From positions 19,120,945 to 19,184,944 of the forward strand of contig OV884059.1 of assembly GCA_930367215.1 (NCBI GenBank): a stretch of DNA of 64,000 bases. Reading direction: 5' to 3'. The translations under genes and the position numbers were made by a program. This DNA is from Pollenia angustigena (Eukaryota > Arthropoda > Insecta > Diptera > Polleniidae). Positions within the stretch are counted from its first letter, which is position 1. Every line of letters begins with the position of its first letter. Under the pieces are notes generated by a model. The model had not been told where the DNA came from, searched no databases, and saw only the letters and a list, made by a program, of their open reading frames with translations. Shown here one piece after another: positions 1-10,189 of this stretch.

Positions 1-839
1 TTCGAAATTGTTGAACTAATTTTTGGAATTTCATAAATTTTTCTTAAAATATTTCTAATAAAACTATTCAACAAAAAATTGTAGAGTATCTATGAACAAA
101 TTTTTCGTTTTTAATGAACATACCAACTAGAACTTCCAAACAAATAAAAAAGCTACCACATCAGCTGTTTTCGCAGTTGTCAAGTAATAACAACCGTGTG
201 ACTGTGCTCCGGCAATTATTGTACCCATTTCACTTTGTACCAACTAGCGGCAATTATATTTGTATAAAACAGGGCAATCGTGTGATTTCAGAATATTTGG
301 TTGGCGCAATTTCTTTATTGTGCGTCAATAAAGCACAATCAAAATTGTGTCATATTGGTGCATTTGAGGCAATCGTGTGATCCCAGCTTTACATGCTTCA
401 AGAAAATAATTGTACAAAATAAATTTTTTTTTTTGAATAGATGAAATTTGTTTCTTCATTAGATAAGATAAGATAACTTATTGTTTAAAAAATTTTATGT
501 AAATTCTTACTCTGTTTATATGTATTTTATATTGGTTTAAAAAATGCTTTTTATTCACTTAAGCTCTAAAAATTTCTAAACTTTGATAAGTTTTTTTCTG
601 TTATCGTAAATTTGTACGGTTTTCTAATAATGCCCGTAATTTTTACAAAAAGAAATCTAGCTGTGCATAGAAATCTATGTTGTAAAAGCTGCCATATTTT
701 AAAGAAAAAATGAAGGTAAAAACACTTAGGCAAAATATACGTTCAAATAGGCTAAGATAACTGTTAGGTACGAACACGACCTGCTTTCTTTCTGTAGAAA
801 TTACGGGAATAACTAAAAAAAAAAGAAGCTAAACAAAAT
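1..839. other. Unassigned AT-rich sequence
   Basis: No gene, RNA or bounded mobile element is recognised. An 88-codon open frame at 114-380 has no domain, no splice context and biased composition, so I do not call it a gene. Short phrases such as 'GGCAATCGTGTGAT' and 'GGCAATTAT' recur at 210-380 and suggest old repeat DNA. Confidence 0.5.
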
Positions 840-1105
840 TTTATTTATTGAGTTCATCAAATATAATTTTCATTAAATTATTTTCACTGAGGAAGGAATT
901 TTACAACTTAGAATTTATTAAAATTGTATTAATAATCTTTCTTTTTGGCTGAGCCGAGATTTGAACCCGGGTTGATTTTTACATATTTCAAGAATCACCA
1001 CATTCTATCCTCAGAAAATCTTTGAGTTCTAGCCTCAGCACCAATTTAAAAAAATTTGATGAACTTAAGCCTAATTAAAAATATTAAAAATTTGGATTAA
1101 AAACC
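840..1105 (-). repeat. tRNA-headed SINE-like repeat, copy 1
   Basis: Read on the minus strand, a tRNA-like 3' half is visible: a B-box-like GGTTCAAATC at 958-967 followed by an acceptor-like TCGGCTCAGCC. A weaker A-box-like GTGGTGATTC lies upstream. The tail (GTTGTAAAATTCCTT, then AATTTAATGAAAATTA) is the same as in the plus-strand copy near 1540-1610. A shared tRNA-like head and shared body suggest a SINE family. The tRNA part is too degenerate to be a working tRNA. The 1058-1105 end also recurs at 1605-1650. Confidence 0.45.
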
Positions 1106-1259
1106 ATTAATAGTTCAACAAAATAACCACAATACTAATTATTCTTAAAGCTAGAGCACGATCTCTATGTTAGCATTTTTCCTTCAAGTTGTGCTGAAAA
1201 AGGTTAACAAGAAAAAGAAGGACAAAAAATTAAAAACGAAACAAAATACATATGTACTT

Positions 1260-1810
1260 TGCACTTCAAGAAGAATTCTTGACAAAAGTACGAGAAAACG
1301 GAAGAAGAATGGATAATCATCCAAAGCAAATTTCGATCTACCAAAGGTTAAATACAATTTGGTTTAAGGATTGATGTTTGACTATTGACGTCAGCAGTCG
1401 TCGATGGCTGCGAGTGATAAACGGTAAGCCCTCTGAAGAGATTGAGTGGTTGCAATCGAAACATGTAAGGGTAACCTGTCCGTAAAAAACGCCTGGGTTT
1501 GAGCCCAGCTTCAGTCAAGAATGAAAAATTATCAGTAAAATTTTAATTAATTTCATGTTGTAAAATTCCTTTCTTCATAAAAATAATTTTATGAAAATTA
1601 AAGTTGATGAACTTAAGCCTAATTAAAAATATTAAAAATTTGGATTAAAAATTAAATTTAAAAAAAATTAAATTAAACATCAATCCTTTAACCAGTAGTA
1701 CTGGTGATTCGAAATTTGCTTTTATTATCATTCTAAATTTCAAATTACATGTTGCCTCCTTTCCTCCGTTTTTTCGTATTCTTTCTGTCAAGACTTTGTC
1801 TTGAAAACCT
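1260..1810 (+). repeat. Inverted-repeat unit enclosing SINE-like copy 2
   Basis: Arms of about 110-130 bp at about 1265-1378 and 1677-1808 are imperfect reverse complements, sharing AAAGCAAATTTCGA and AAGGATTGATGTTT. Between them lies a plus-strand tRNA-like segment: A-box-like GAGTGGTTGCAA at 1444-1455, B-box-like GGGTTTGAGCCC at 1495-1506, then the same tail as SINE copy 1. This looks like a SINE-like unit inside, or captured by, a foldback-type repeat. No TSD was identified. Confidence 0.4.
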
Positions 1811-1811
1811 G

Positions 1812-2043
1812 GGGTCTAATCACCGCATTCGATACAATCGTATCGAATAAACTATCGATTTTTTTTTGTATACGATAGACATTGACGTATCAAATTAAAA
1901 CTCAATAAATGTAATGTCGAGTTACTCGATATCGAATGCTATTATTTCAAATTCAATACATTTCATTCGATATCGAGTTTCATGATGCCAAAATAAATAA
2001 TTTCGATCAATTTTGCTCGATATCGTATGCGGTGATTAGACCC
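1812..2043. mobile_element. PIF/Harbinger-type MITE (CTG family), copy 1
   Basis: The ends are GGGTCTAATCACCGCATTCG at the left and its reverse complement (CGTATGCGGTGATTAGACCC) at the right, flanked by direct CTG at 1809-1811 and 2044-2046. A 3-bp CWG or TWA duplication is the known PIF/Harbinger signature. The terminal repeat runs on into a palindrome (ATTCGATAC, 4-nt loop, GTATCGAAT). No coding capacity. Related copies lie at 33584-33814 and 36571-36801. Confidence 0.75.
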
Positions 2044-2046
2044 CTG

Positions 2047-2650
2047 AATACATTTGTTTATTATGTGTTTTTTTGTCCACTTTCGTCGACATTTTATTTG
2101 TACAACTTGAAGTACAAATGTAAACATTAGAGCTTGTGCCATAGCTATTTTAACAACAATTCTAATTTTTAGTCCTCAGTGAAAATAATTTAATGAAAAT
2201 TAAATTGGATGAATTCAATCCTTACTAAAAATATCAAAAATTAACAGTTCAACTAAAAATCACAATTGTTCTCAAAAAATTAAAAATTTTTAAAAATGGC
2301 TATTTTCTTGATTTTTACTCCAATTTTAAAAATCACATTTTACGCACTTTTTTGCAAAATGTCTTCAATAAATTTTACAATTATGTATTAAAAACATTAT
2401 TAGTTTTTGAAATCTGGACACAGTTCCCTACACAATGATGTATAGTTTACAAATAAATCGACTTTTTAGTTTTTGATATAAAAAAATTCTTTTTTGTTAG
2501 GAAATTTGCGTGATCCCAGATATTCATTCGTTTTCTCTAGGACGTCTAGTTTACGAATAAATCGACTTTTTAGTTTTTCCTAATATGTCTGTATACCTTG
2601 TCACGAATCTGTTTCCTAATTATTTTAGTGTTAAATACATATTTCACTAA
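2047..2650. other. Unassigned, with SINE-tail relic
   Basis: Positions 2172-2270 repeat the SINE-like body (CCTCAGTGAAAATAATTTAA, then a GATGAATTCAATCC-like block). The rest is AT-rich with a repeated phrase AATAAATCGACTTTTTAG at about 2453 and 2553. No gene is seen. Confidence 0.4.
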
Positions 2651-2656
2651 AATTTA

Positions 2657-2783
2657 CGGGCCATTATTATAACTTGGCGTTAGCTGTAACCGAACAGATA
2701 ACAGATGCTTTTTGACAGATAACACATTACTCTCTGTCAACTTAATCCTAACTTAAGCTAACGCCAAGTTGTAACAATGGCTC
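2657..2783. mobile_element. Short PIF-like MITE
   Basis: Inverted ends share GCCATTRTTAYAACTTGGCG followed by TTAGCT. TTA occurs at both flanks (2654-2656 and 2784-2786), with a one-base uncertainty in the exact terminus. 127 bp, no coding capacity. Confidence 0.6.
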
Positions 2784-2789
2784 TTAAAT

Positions 2790-3327
2790 TATTTAGTGGA
2801 AATTATTGGCGATACAAAATGTATAATTTGGTGATAAAATTTGAAAAACAACTAACAACCCTGGTACGAATAGAAACACAAAATAAAAACTATCGTTTTG
2901 TTGTTTGTACTAAAATCCTCAGCTTGTAAATCATTGTTGTTATTTGTATTTATTTCACAGACCTTTTCTTTTGATACTATTTACGCTCTTTTAAGAACAT
3001 TTTGCGAAACATTGTAAGAGAATACAATATACATTAGCTAAAGCTAAAGAGTAAACTATAAAATAAAGGGGAAATAAAAAGAGCAAATTCAACTAGAGAG
3101 CAAATACAGTTAAGTGAGCAAGTTTTAACATAAATTAAAAAGTTAAACAGCTTTGCAAATCCATAAACTCATAAAAACAAAAAAAGCCTGTCATGACCAG
3201 GGTTGCCGGAATTGTTTTGACCTTTTTCAGTGGTAAAAATCACAAAAAGGTACAATGTTTACTATAAAATTGTTTATAGTAAGCAGCAAAAAAATTTTGA
3301 TTTAGTATTAAAAAATATGGGATATAT
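2790..3327. other. Unassigned; possible hAT-like left end
   Basis: Mostly featureless AT-rich DNA. CAGGGTTGCCGGAATTG at about 3199 resembles a hAT terminus, and a partial reverse complement (TCTGACAACCCTT) lies at about 4268, but the flanking 8-mers do not match, so no element is asserted. Confidence 0.3.
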
Positions 3328-3329
3328 AC

Positions 3330-3552
3330 CAAGACGAACTCATACAGGTGACATTTTCTAGTTATCTGTGCATTGCTTATTTTTTTGTGTGTATATTGAA
3401 TGTCAAGCTTTGTTTACATTTTGTGAAAAAATTAGTTGAAATCAAAAAAAATCTAAATACTTGAAAAAACTTACTTAAATTTTACAAAACAAAAAAGGTG
3501 AACATAAAATATAAACGCAAGAATTTAAAAAGGCGTAAGGACGAAGTGGAGC
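3330..3552 (+). mobile_element. Truncated left end of the CAAGGCG hAT family
   Basis: This stretch matches the first ~220 bp of the complete element at 20853-22312: CAAGRCGAAYTCATA, then GTCAAGCTTTGTTTACATTT, then a GCGTAAGGA...AAGTGGAG phrase. No right end follows, so it is a fragment. Confidence 0.6.
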
Positions 3553-4110
3553 TCTAGTGTCGAGAAACTTTTCGATTGAAATGTGTGAAATGAAACAAAA
3601 ATGCCATACATATATTGAAACAAACAGCTATTTTTCTTTGTTGGCTAGTACTAGCTCTCACGTAACGTAATTAATCGCCAATTTACAGAAAAAGTGTGCA
3701 ATTTAAAATTTAATCTTTCTTTAAATTAAATGTTTATTTCCTTTCCATTTTGTTATAATGTACTCTATTTTGTTTTTTTTTTTTTTTTCTTTATTTTCAA
3801 ACTTAATCGTTTGAGTGTGATTACCCCTTTATGTTTTAAACTTATATAATTCCTGCACTTTAACTATAAGATTAATATCTTGTTGTGTAGGATAAGCAAG
3901 AAATTCTTAAATAAATAAATAAAAGTTCCCGCTTTGAACTGTCAAATAAACTTACGAACAAATTGGGCCGAGAAACAATTTTAACACTAAGAAACGATTC
4001 AAAATGCATTAAATAATAATAATAATATTTTGTTCTTGGCACATTTTTTATTGTTTAATTATTTTGCTTTCAACATTTTTATAAAATATACGAATTTTTT
4101 GCAAGCTTGA
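3553..4110 (+). repeat. Fragment of the CCCATGTTCTGTAACT repeat family
   Basis: Two blocks (3553-3700 and about 3925-4110) match the element at 34213-34935. They share GTCGAGAAA, ATTGAAATGTGTGAAATGAA, GTTCCCGCTTTGAACTGTCA and an (AAT)n run followed by TTCTTGGCACATTTTT. Between the blocks is about 220 bp of extra sequence with a T16-18 tract. The left end is truncated. Confidence 0.55.
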
Positions 4111-4548
4111 TTGCATTTTAAATGCCTGAAATTTCATACATAAAAATACCAGAATAAAAAAAAACTTTTTTTTTCGTATCGACTTCAACGATTATCAAAA
4201 CAAATTCATGTTTTATCAAACCCAAGAAAATCGCTAAATATTTAAAAAACGCCAAAAATCGCCACATCTGACAACCCTTAATATGATCATATTTAAACTG
4301 TTTTTGTTCTTTGTTCTTGTCTGCTTTACAGACTCTGTATAACTGTTACATAAAACAGCACTAATCATCGAAAATTGTTCTTCTCTTTCATGGCAAAGTT
4401 TTAAATTTATGTATTATTTACATAAGTATCTGTTCTGTCTATTACTAAATCTGTTTTATGTTAAACCACATTAGCATTGTTGATGATTTGGCGTCAATTA
4501 TAATAATTGTTTTTAGCCGCCATTTTGTAGACAAAAGAATTTTGTAGA

Positions 4549-5773
4549 TACACCCACACCACAACAGTGGAGAGGGTATTATGCATTTGTGCTGATGTGT
4601 GTAACGCCTTAAAATATTGGTCCTAGACCGTATACCGATCGTCTTAGAATCACTTTCTCTGCATGTTTTTAGAAAACGTAAACTAGTGAGTGAGTGAGAA
4701 ATTATATAGAAAACAAAAACAAATTTTCGTTTTTTATTGTTGTTTTCAATGTAATTTCTCACTCACTCACTTGTTTACGATTTCTAAAAACAGGCAGTCT
4801 GAGTCGAACTAACGATGTCCGTCCGGCTGGCTGGCTGGATGTCCATGTAACCTTGTGCGCAAAGTAAAGGTCGCAATTTTGGAGATAATTTGATCATTTG
4901 ATTGGCACAAGGACCAAGCCTATTGAAAATGGGCTGAATCGTAGGACCACGAGGGAAGATAGGGGGAAATTTCATCCTCTCAGAAATCAAACAGATTTCA
5001 ATGAAATTTAAAACATAGATAGAACAATATCTATATGGTCGCAATTTTGGAGATAATTTGATTGGCACAAGGACCTAGCCTATTGAAAATGGGCTGAATC
5101 GTAGGACCACGAGGGAAGTTAGGGGGAAATTTCATCCTCTCAGAAATCAAACAGATTTCAATGAAATTTAAAACATAGATAGAACAATATCTATATGGGC
5201 ACAAGATGTATGCATTTTTTAAAAAATAGGACCATGAGGGGAGATAGGGGCAATCTCTGCCTCTCAAACCGATTTTAATGAAATTTAAACCATAGATAGA
5301 TCCATATCTATATGGACACATTAGCTATACAGTTTTTCAAAAATAGGACCACAAGGGGAGATAGGGGGAAATTTCTTCCTCTCAGAAACTATCAAACCGA
5401 TTTCAATGAAATTTAAAACATAGACAGAACCATATCTATATGGACACAAAATGTATGCATTTTTTAAAAAATAGGACCACGAGGGGAGATAGGGGCAATT
5501 TCTGCCTCTCAAGCCGATTTTAATGAAATTTGAAACATAGATAAATCTATATGGACACATTAGCTATACAGTTTTTCAAAAATAGGACCACAAGGGGATG
5601 TAGGGGGCAATTTCTGCTTATCACATACTTTCAAACCGATTTTCATGAAGTTTATAAGCATAGATAAATCTATGTATATTTATATGGACACATAAGCATG
5701 ATGTGTTTTTAAATACTGTGGTGTAGGGTATCATATGGTCGGGCTTGACCGACTATACTTTCTTACTTGTTTT
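4549..5773 (+). mobile_element. DINE-1/Helentron-like element (TCGGGC type) with nested MITE
   Basis: It starts near ACCCACACCACAACAGTGGAG and ends in a GTCGG/CCGAC hairpin followed by ...CTTTCTTACTTGTTTT, the arrangement of a Helitron-like 3' terminus. The inside is a tandem series of ~100-bp units (ATAGGACCACNAGGGGAGAT... TTAATGAAATTTAAAACATA), and one ~165-bp block is duplicated (4869-5037 and 5038-5198). GTCCGTCCGGCTGGCTGGC at about 4817 matches the sequencing-like 'GTCCGTC' block of DINEs. Non-autonomous. Other copies lie at 16.7, 40.3, 47.7, 52.3, 53.9 and 56.3 kb. Confidence 0.65.
4659..4797. mobile_element. 139-bp hairpin MITE nested in the DINE
   Basis: Arms of about 45 bp (TGTTTTTAGAAAACGTAAAC, then AGTGAGTGAGTGAGAAATTA) pair with their reverse complement at 4752-4797. 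TCT at 4656-4658 and 4798-4800 is a 3-bp duplication: removing the insert restores the DINE phrase CACTTTCTGAGTCGAAC seen intact in other copies. The ends are CTGC...GCAG. Confidence 0.75.
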
Positions 5774-6181
5774 GAAATATGATAGGTACTTTTTAGTAGT
5801 TTTGCCATACATAATTTGATACATACATATGTATCTCCATAATTTGATACATATCTCAATAATCGTGTTTTTAAATATGTATATACCTATGTATGTACAA
5901 ATCGCTCATTTGCTGCAAGAAAATCAATCAATCAAAAAAATCCATATCGGGATAAACGCATTTAAAGTTTTGATTTGTTCTAACTACTAAGAAAAAAAGA
6001 AGACACATTCTCTTTAAACTGGGAAAGGGTAAAAGATATAAAGATGAATTTAATACACAAAATAAAGAAAAACTAAGCGAACAATACTGCATCTCTGACT
6101 CCAAAATTTCATTTTTTGAGTGATGTTGGTATTGCAGCAAATGAGGGATATGTACATATTTATGTATACATACCTATACAT
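5774..6181. other. Unassigned AT-rich sequence
   Basis: TATGTACATA-type simple sequence near 5820-5900 and 6140-6185. No gene or bounded element is recognised. Confidence 0.5.
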
Positions 6182-6189
6182 ATGTACAT

Positions 6190-7324
6190 TAGCGTGGCCG
6201 TTAGTTGTATGGAGAACTTTTTTTTTATTTCTTATATTCTCCCCGCCCAAATCGGGTCAGTTTTATTTAAAACAAAAATACAAAAAAATTTCGTAGCGAT
6301 AATTTGTGTTTTAGGGGGGGGGGGGGGGGGCGTCCGACCCCCAAAGTTTGCCTTCAAGCCATTTATTCAAATGTAATTTGTTTGCATATGACTATCTCTT
6401 AAAAACAACATTTTACAAGAATATGATATACCTATGGCAATATATTAGCTCTTCTAGTCAACACATTTTAGAAAATAATTAAGAAAATAACAACAAAATA
6501 CCAAAAATTTTATGTACGTTTTATACATATAAAAGGGGAATTTAATGTCAAATGAACCAATTTTGAAATCGATGTCTTCCGATTTGCAGCAACGTTAGTC
6601 CTATTGGATAGTAGTTTAGACACAAATTTTCAACATGATCGGTCAAAAAGTTTTAGAGCTAGAGGGGGTCAAAGTCTGCCATACAGGTGTTCTTTCTCAT
6701 CCATGTAACTTATTACCTATTGGTGTTAGCAAAATTTGTCCCAAGTAGCTTAGATAGCTATTTGATAAATCTTTTTAAAAAACAATTTTTGTTTCTTAAA
6801 AAAAAATGTCAAATAATAACCCCTTCAAACTCAGAAACTTTTTAACCGATCTTGTTGAGAATTTGTGTCTAAACTACTATCCAATAGGAATTACCTTGGT
6901 GTAAATTTCATCCAAACCGAAAGACATCAATTTCAAAATTGGGGCACTTGACATCAAATCCCCTTTTTTATACATATATAAAACTTATATAAAATGTTTG
7001 GTTTTTTTGTGGTAATTTTCTTAATTATTTTCTAAAATATTAATTTTAGCAAAAAACTTTCTTCAAGGCTAATTTTGTTGACTAGAAAAGCTAAAATATT
7101 GTCATATATCATATTCGTGTAAAATGTTTTTTTAGAAAAAGTCATATGCAACAAATTACATTTGAATAAATGGCTTGAAGGCAAACTTTAAGGGGCCGTC
7201 CGCCCCTCCTTAAACACAACTTATCGCTACGAAATTTTTTTATTTTTTTTTTTACATAAAACTGAACCGATTTGGGGGGGGGGGGAATATAAGAAATCAA
7301 AAAATAAAAATAGCGGCCACCCTA
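6190..7324. mobile_element. Foldback hAT-like element, nearly palindromic throughout
   Basis: The ends are TAGCGTGGCCG and TAGGGTGGCCG (reverse complement), fitting the hAT YARNG rule, with an exact 8-bp TSD ATGTACAT at 6182-6189 and 7325-7332. The arms run about 500 bp each toward a centre near 6760. For example, TCAAGCCATTTATTCAAATG at about 6354 is mirrored at about 7164, and TAGTAGTTTAGACACAAATT at about 6609 is mirrored at about 6860. A G18 tract (6313-6330) sits in the left arm. No transposase. The termini resemble those of 22748-25210. Confidence 0.8.
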
Positions 7325-7332
7325 ATGTACAT

Positions 7333-7634
7333 ACAAACCTACATAGCTGTCAATTTCGTGACATTATTAACCATGTTTATTCGCTGTACGAAAATTTGTT
7401 TAATTTTGCAAAATTTTCCATTTAAAAATAAAAAAATTAATCCTGCTGCAGGAAACACTGTCGTTTATCTTCGAAAGCAAGGAAGTCCCTTAATAGTAAT
7501 TGGAGAAATGATGGAGAGAATCCGTTAATCTAACCAGAGAGTAACCAATCCTCATAAAGAAACAAGTTTTCATATTTTAACGATGCATGTATGTATGTAG
7601 GTATTAACTATAAAAGAGATTTTATCAAGTCTGT
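7333..7634. other. Unassigned spacer
   Basis: Sequence between two elements. A 67-codon frame at 7325-7528 overlaps the TSD and shows no domain, so it is not called. Confidence 0.5.
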
Positions 7635-7642
7635 ACAGCAAG

Positions 7643-8780
7643 CAGCGATGCCAACTTAGTGCTTTTGGCACTATTTATGGTGCTTTTTGATGCCTCAAAA
7701 CGCCAAAATTTTATCCTTAGTGCCAAATTACGAAAAAGCACTAACTTGGTGCTTTTTCAATTTTTTTAAGTGCCTTTAGTTCTTTTTACAATTTTTATTG
7801 TTTTTCTACCATTTTTTACCATTTATAGGTATAGACGTGAGCTTTGCTATTTTGAGAAGGCCTGTAAAGATTATAAGATTTCAAATGATAAAAGAAAGTT
7901 GTATTCGTTTTACCAATAATCTTATTTACGAAGTAAGAGCCAGGAAATTTTACAAAACGTTGCACTATTTAGGATTGACAGCATATTAAGTAATCGTAGT
8001 AAAAACGATGTACATATTTGTTTTAGGTAAACTTCTTTTTAAATAATAAAAAATGGCTTGGAATATATTAGGAATTGTGAATGGAAAAATAAACAACGAA
8101 CATATCTTTTTTAGATAGAAGTCAACGATTTTAATTGTCCAATTTTGTATTAAGAATTTTAAGTTTTCCATACTCTAACGCGGGCATTGAAAGAACATTT
8201 AGTTCGATGAACTACAGTAAATCCAAAATCGGAAGCCGATTATCCTTAAACTCTGTTAATTCAATTCTTACGTTAGATGTGGACTTCTTCGACATAATTC
8301 ATGCTGTAATGATTACACTCAACCATCTAATGTCTGTAGAGATCCTTCTTCCAATAAAACATAGAAAAAATCAAAATAAATATTACTTGAAAACTGTTTT
8401 ATGGCCCAATTCAAACTCAGCTGATGATGATCCAAATGATTTGGATGATAATTTTTTTTGAAGATAATAATATATTATAGTATCTTCAATGTATACATTA
8501 AAAATGTTTATCAATGTGTATATTAAAAATGTTTATATACAAATGTTAATATATTTATTATTACATTTTAAATGAAATGATCCCACATCAACGCCGTCGC
8601 CTTTTTTCAATATTGGAGGTATATAATATTCGGCACAGCCGAATGCAACTTATTTTGTGTTTAATTATATTGTAAAAATGGCTTAGTGCTTTTTTACGCT
8701 TTTTTTTGCTCGAAATAGGGCTTTTTAGTGCTTTTTTAAATTTTAAAGTGTTTTTTACTCTCAAAAAGTTGGCATCACTG
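7643..8780 (+). mobile_element. hAT element with transposase remnant
   Basis: Ends CAGCGATGCCAAC and CAGTGATGCCAAC (reverse complement) are flanked by an exact 8-bp TSD ACAGCAAG at 7635-7642 and 8781-8788. Subterminal AGTGCTTTTT/AAAAAGCACTAA motifs repeat at both ends. 1138 bp, so most of the transposase has been lost. A short ATTCGGCACAGCCGAAT hairpin at 8628-8644 is the signature of a DINE terminus and may mark a small secondary insertion. A related left-end fragment lies at 9491-9600. Confidence 0.88.
8135..8461 (+). pseudogene. hAT transposase C-terminal dimerisation fragment
   Basis: About 108 codons encoding the C-terminal end of a hAT transposase. The stretch FPYSNAGIERTFSSMN followed by SKIGSRLSLNSVNSIL is the typical hAT dimerisation helix region (consensus P.SNA..ERvFS.mn..Kt..RnrLs...v..ll). 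The fragment ends in an acidic tail (DDDPNDLDD), as many such proteins do. A stop codon lies directly upstream in frame, and the BED finger and RNase H core are absent, so it cannot be functional. It lies inside the element with the ACAGCAAG duplication, in the orientation expected for its 3' end. Confidence 0.8.
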
Positions 8781-8988
8781 ACAGCAAGATCTTAAGACGC
8801 CTACTCCCAAAATGGCTGAAAACATTAAAGTAAAGTGTATGGAAAATAAAGAAGTGTAATGGGATATTCTAGTAAAGCTGCCCAACAAACACGGAGTTTT
8901 GATTTTAAATTGAAAATGATTTGAAATCAAACGTTTTCTCAAACGACAAGTGTTTGATAATGATTTGAAAATCATAGTTTGTTCTTAT

Positions 8989-9284
8989 CAAGGCGAATTT
9001 ACACCAGGTGAACTTATCTTGCTACGTAAGCAACAGCTGATTACTAACCTTGTATCAAAATGGTATATCGTCCTGTTGGTTCTGGGGAATCTTAACTTAA
9101 TTCTATAATTTTCGATTAAAATTGTTAAATTTAAAACTTTTTTAAGTTATAACATTTCATAAAAACACAATTTAATATAAAAACAAAATCAAATATTTGT
9201 TTGAATTGTTGACACAACGTTAAAATATTTTACAGTGTTGTAAAACGTTTTCAAAATAAGACCACCTTGTATGAATTCGCCTTG
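8989..9284. mobile_element. Short CAAGGCG-family hAT MITE
   Basis: The ends are CAAGGCGAATTTACACC and CAAGGCGAATTCATACA (reverse complement). The flanking 8-mers are GTTCTTAT (8981-8988) and ATTCTTAT (9285-9292), 7 of 8 matching. 296 bp, no ORF. Same termini as 20853-22312. Confidence 0.8.
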
Positions 9285-9490
9285 ATTCTTATAATGCAGA
9301 CACAAATAAACAAGTAATAAGGAAAATATAGAGCGAACCCAATTTGTTGTATGAGGGTTTTTTGTCGTGCATATATGTATGTCCGACATGGCCTTGCATT
9401 AAAAAAAAAAGTTCATTCTTGGAATCTAGAACAAACCTTTGTTTACAATTAAAACTGTAAAGAATTTTAAACGATAAACCAGATATAAGA

Positions 9491-9640
9491 GGCGATGCCA
9501 AAAGTGCTTTTGGAACTATTTTTAGTGCTTTTAGGAAACTAGGAAAAAGCACTAATTTGGTGTTTATTTAAATTTGCATATGTGCCTTTAGTGCTTTTAC
9601 GAAATTTGTGCATTTTTTTTTTTAACATTTTTCAATAAAA
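9491..9640 (+). mobile_element. hAT left-end fragment (GCGATGCC family)
   Basis: GCGATGCCAAAAGTGCTTTT and subterminal AAAAAGCACTAA motifs match the left end of 7643-8780. No right end follows. Confidence 0.55.
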
Positions 9641-9662
9641 AACTTACTGTAGTTTCATTTGG

Positions 9663-9830
9663 CAGAATATGCAACTCCATATATTATCTGCATCTCGTCA
9701 TAGCACAATTGAACAAAAGCATAGTCTAGTAAACATCATAGGAAAAGCCTTTGAAGGAAGAAAATATTGCTCTGCCCATTTCATTGATGTTTTTCAAGCT
9801 TTTGAAATAAAGGCTTTCTGCATAAATTGA
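9663..9830 (+). pseudogene. Jockey-like LINE reverse-transcriptase fragment
   Basis: A 55-codon frame ending in TGA. It reads SASRHSTIEQ, then a helix-like VNIIGKAFEGRKYCSAHFID and VFQAFE. This matches the non-LTR reverse transcriptase segment 'qfGFR..hSTieq..r.v..i...f....y..gvFLDv.qAFD', which covers RT motif A; the final catalytic-region D of AFD has become E. Only this short part of the RT is present, with no endonuclease or 3' tail, so it is a relic. The family call rests on motif recall, not an alignment. Confidence 0.6.
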
Positions 9831-10189
9831 AACTTAAAATACTATAAATCATACACAAGCTGTTAGAATACTACTAAGTCGGTCGAAAAGCTTCAACTTT
9901 TACTAAAGATACAACGTACACGAAAGCCATGATGAAGTATCTCGATATGTAATTGAAGGACCATATATTTCAATCATTGAACAAATAGGTATTCATATAA
10001 CATTAACTTTGCGCAGGGAATCATGAAATCATCATCATGGTAATGCCATATAGAAGCAAAATTCACTTAAGCTAAACTTAAAGCAATTCAAATAAATTGG
10101 ATACTTAAATAATTTTTGTTCTTAGTCTCTATTCGAAACTTCTACTTAACAACTCTTTCATAAAGCTAATATGATGCTACGGCATTAAG

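Noticed and set aside
114..380. 88-codon ORF near the start of the window
   Set aside because: No recognisable domain; composition and repeated AT-rich phrases fit chance.
947..1040. Possible tRNA gene on the minus strand (GGTTCAAATC B box)
   Set aside because: No acceptable D-arm or anticodon arm and imperfect acceptor pairing. Treated as a SINE-like head instead.
3199..4280. hAT element from CAGGGTTGCC to CAACCCTT
   Set aside because: Flanking 8-mers do not match and the interior consists of fragments of other families.
4784..5560. Overlapping minus-strand ORFs reading CPYRYGSIYVLNFI and GLRGRNCPYLPSWSYFLKNA, recurring at 16812-17054 and 40414-40965
   Set aside because: They follow the ~100-bp DINE repeat units, change frame between units, and have no start or domain consistent across copies. 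Repetition of DNA explains the repeated peptide.
6313..6330. G18 tract as a regulatory G-quadruplex
   Set aside because: It lies in one arm of a foldback transposon and a shorter G-run sits in the other arm. Homopolymer slippage explains it and there is no gene nearby.
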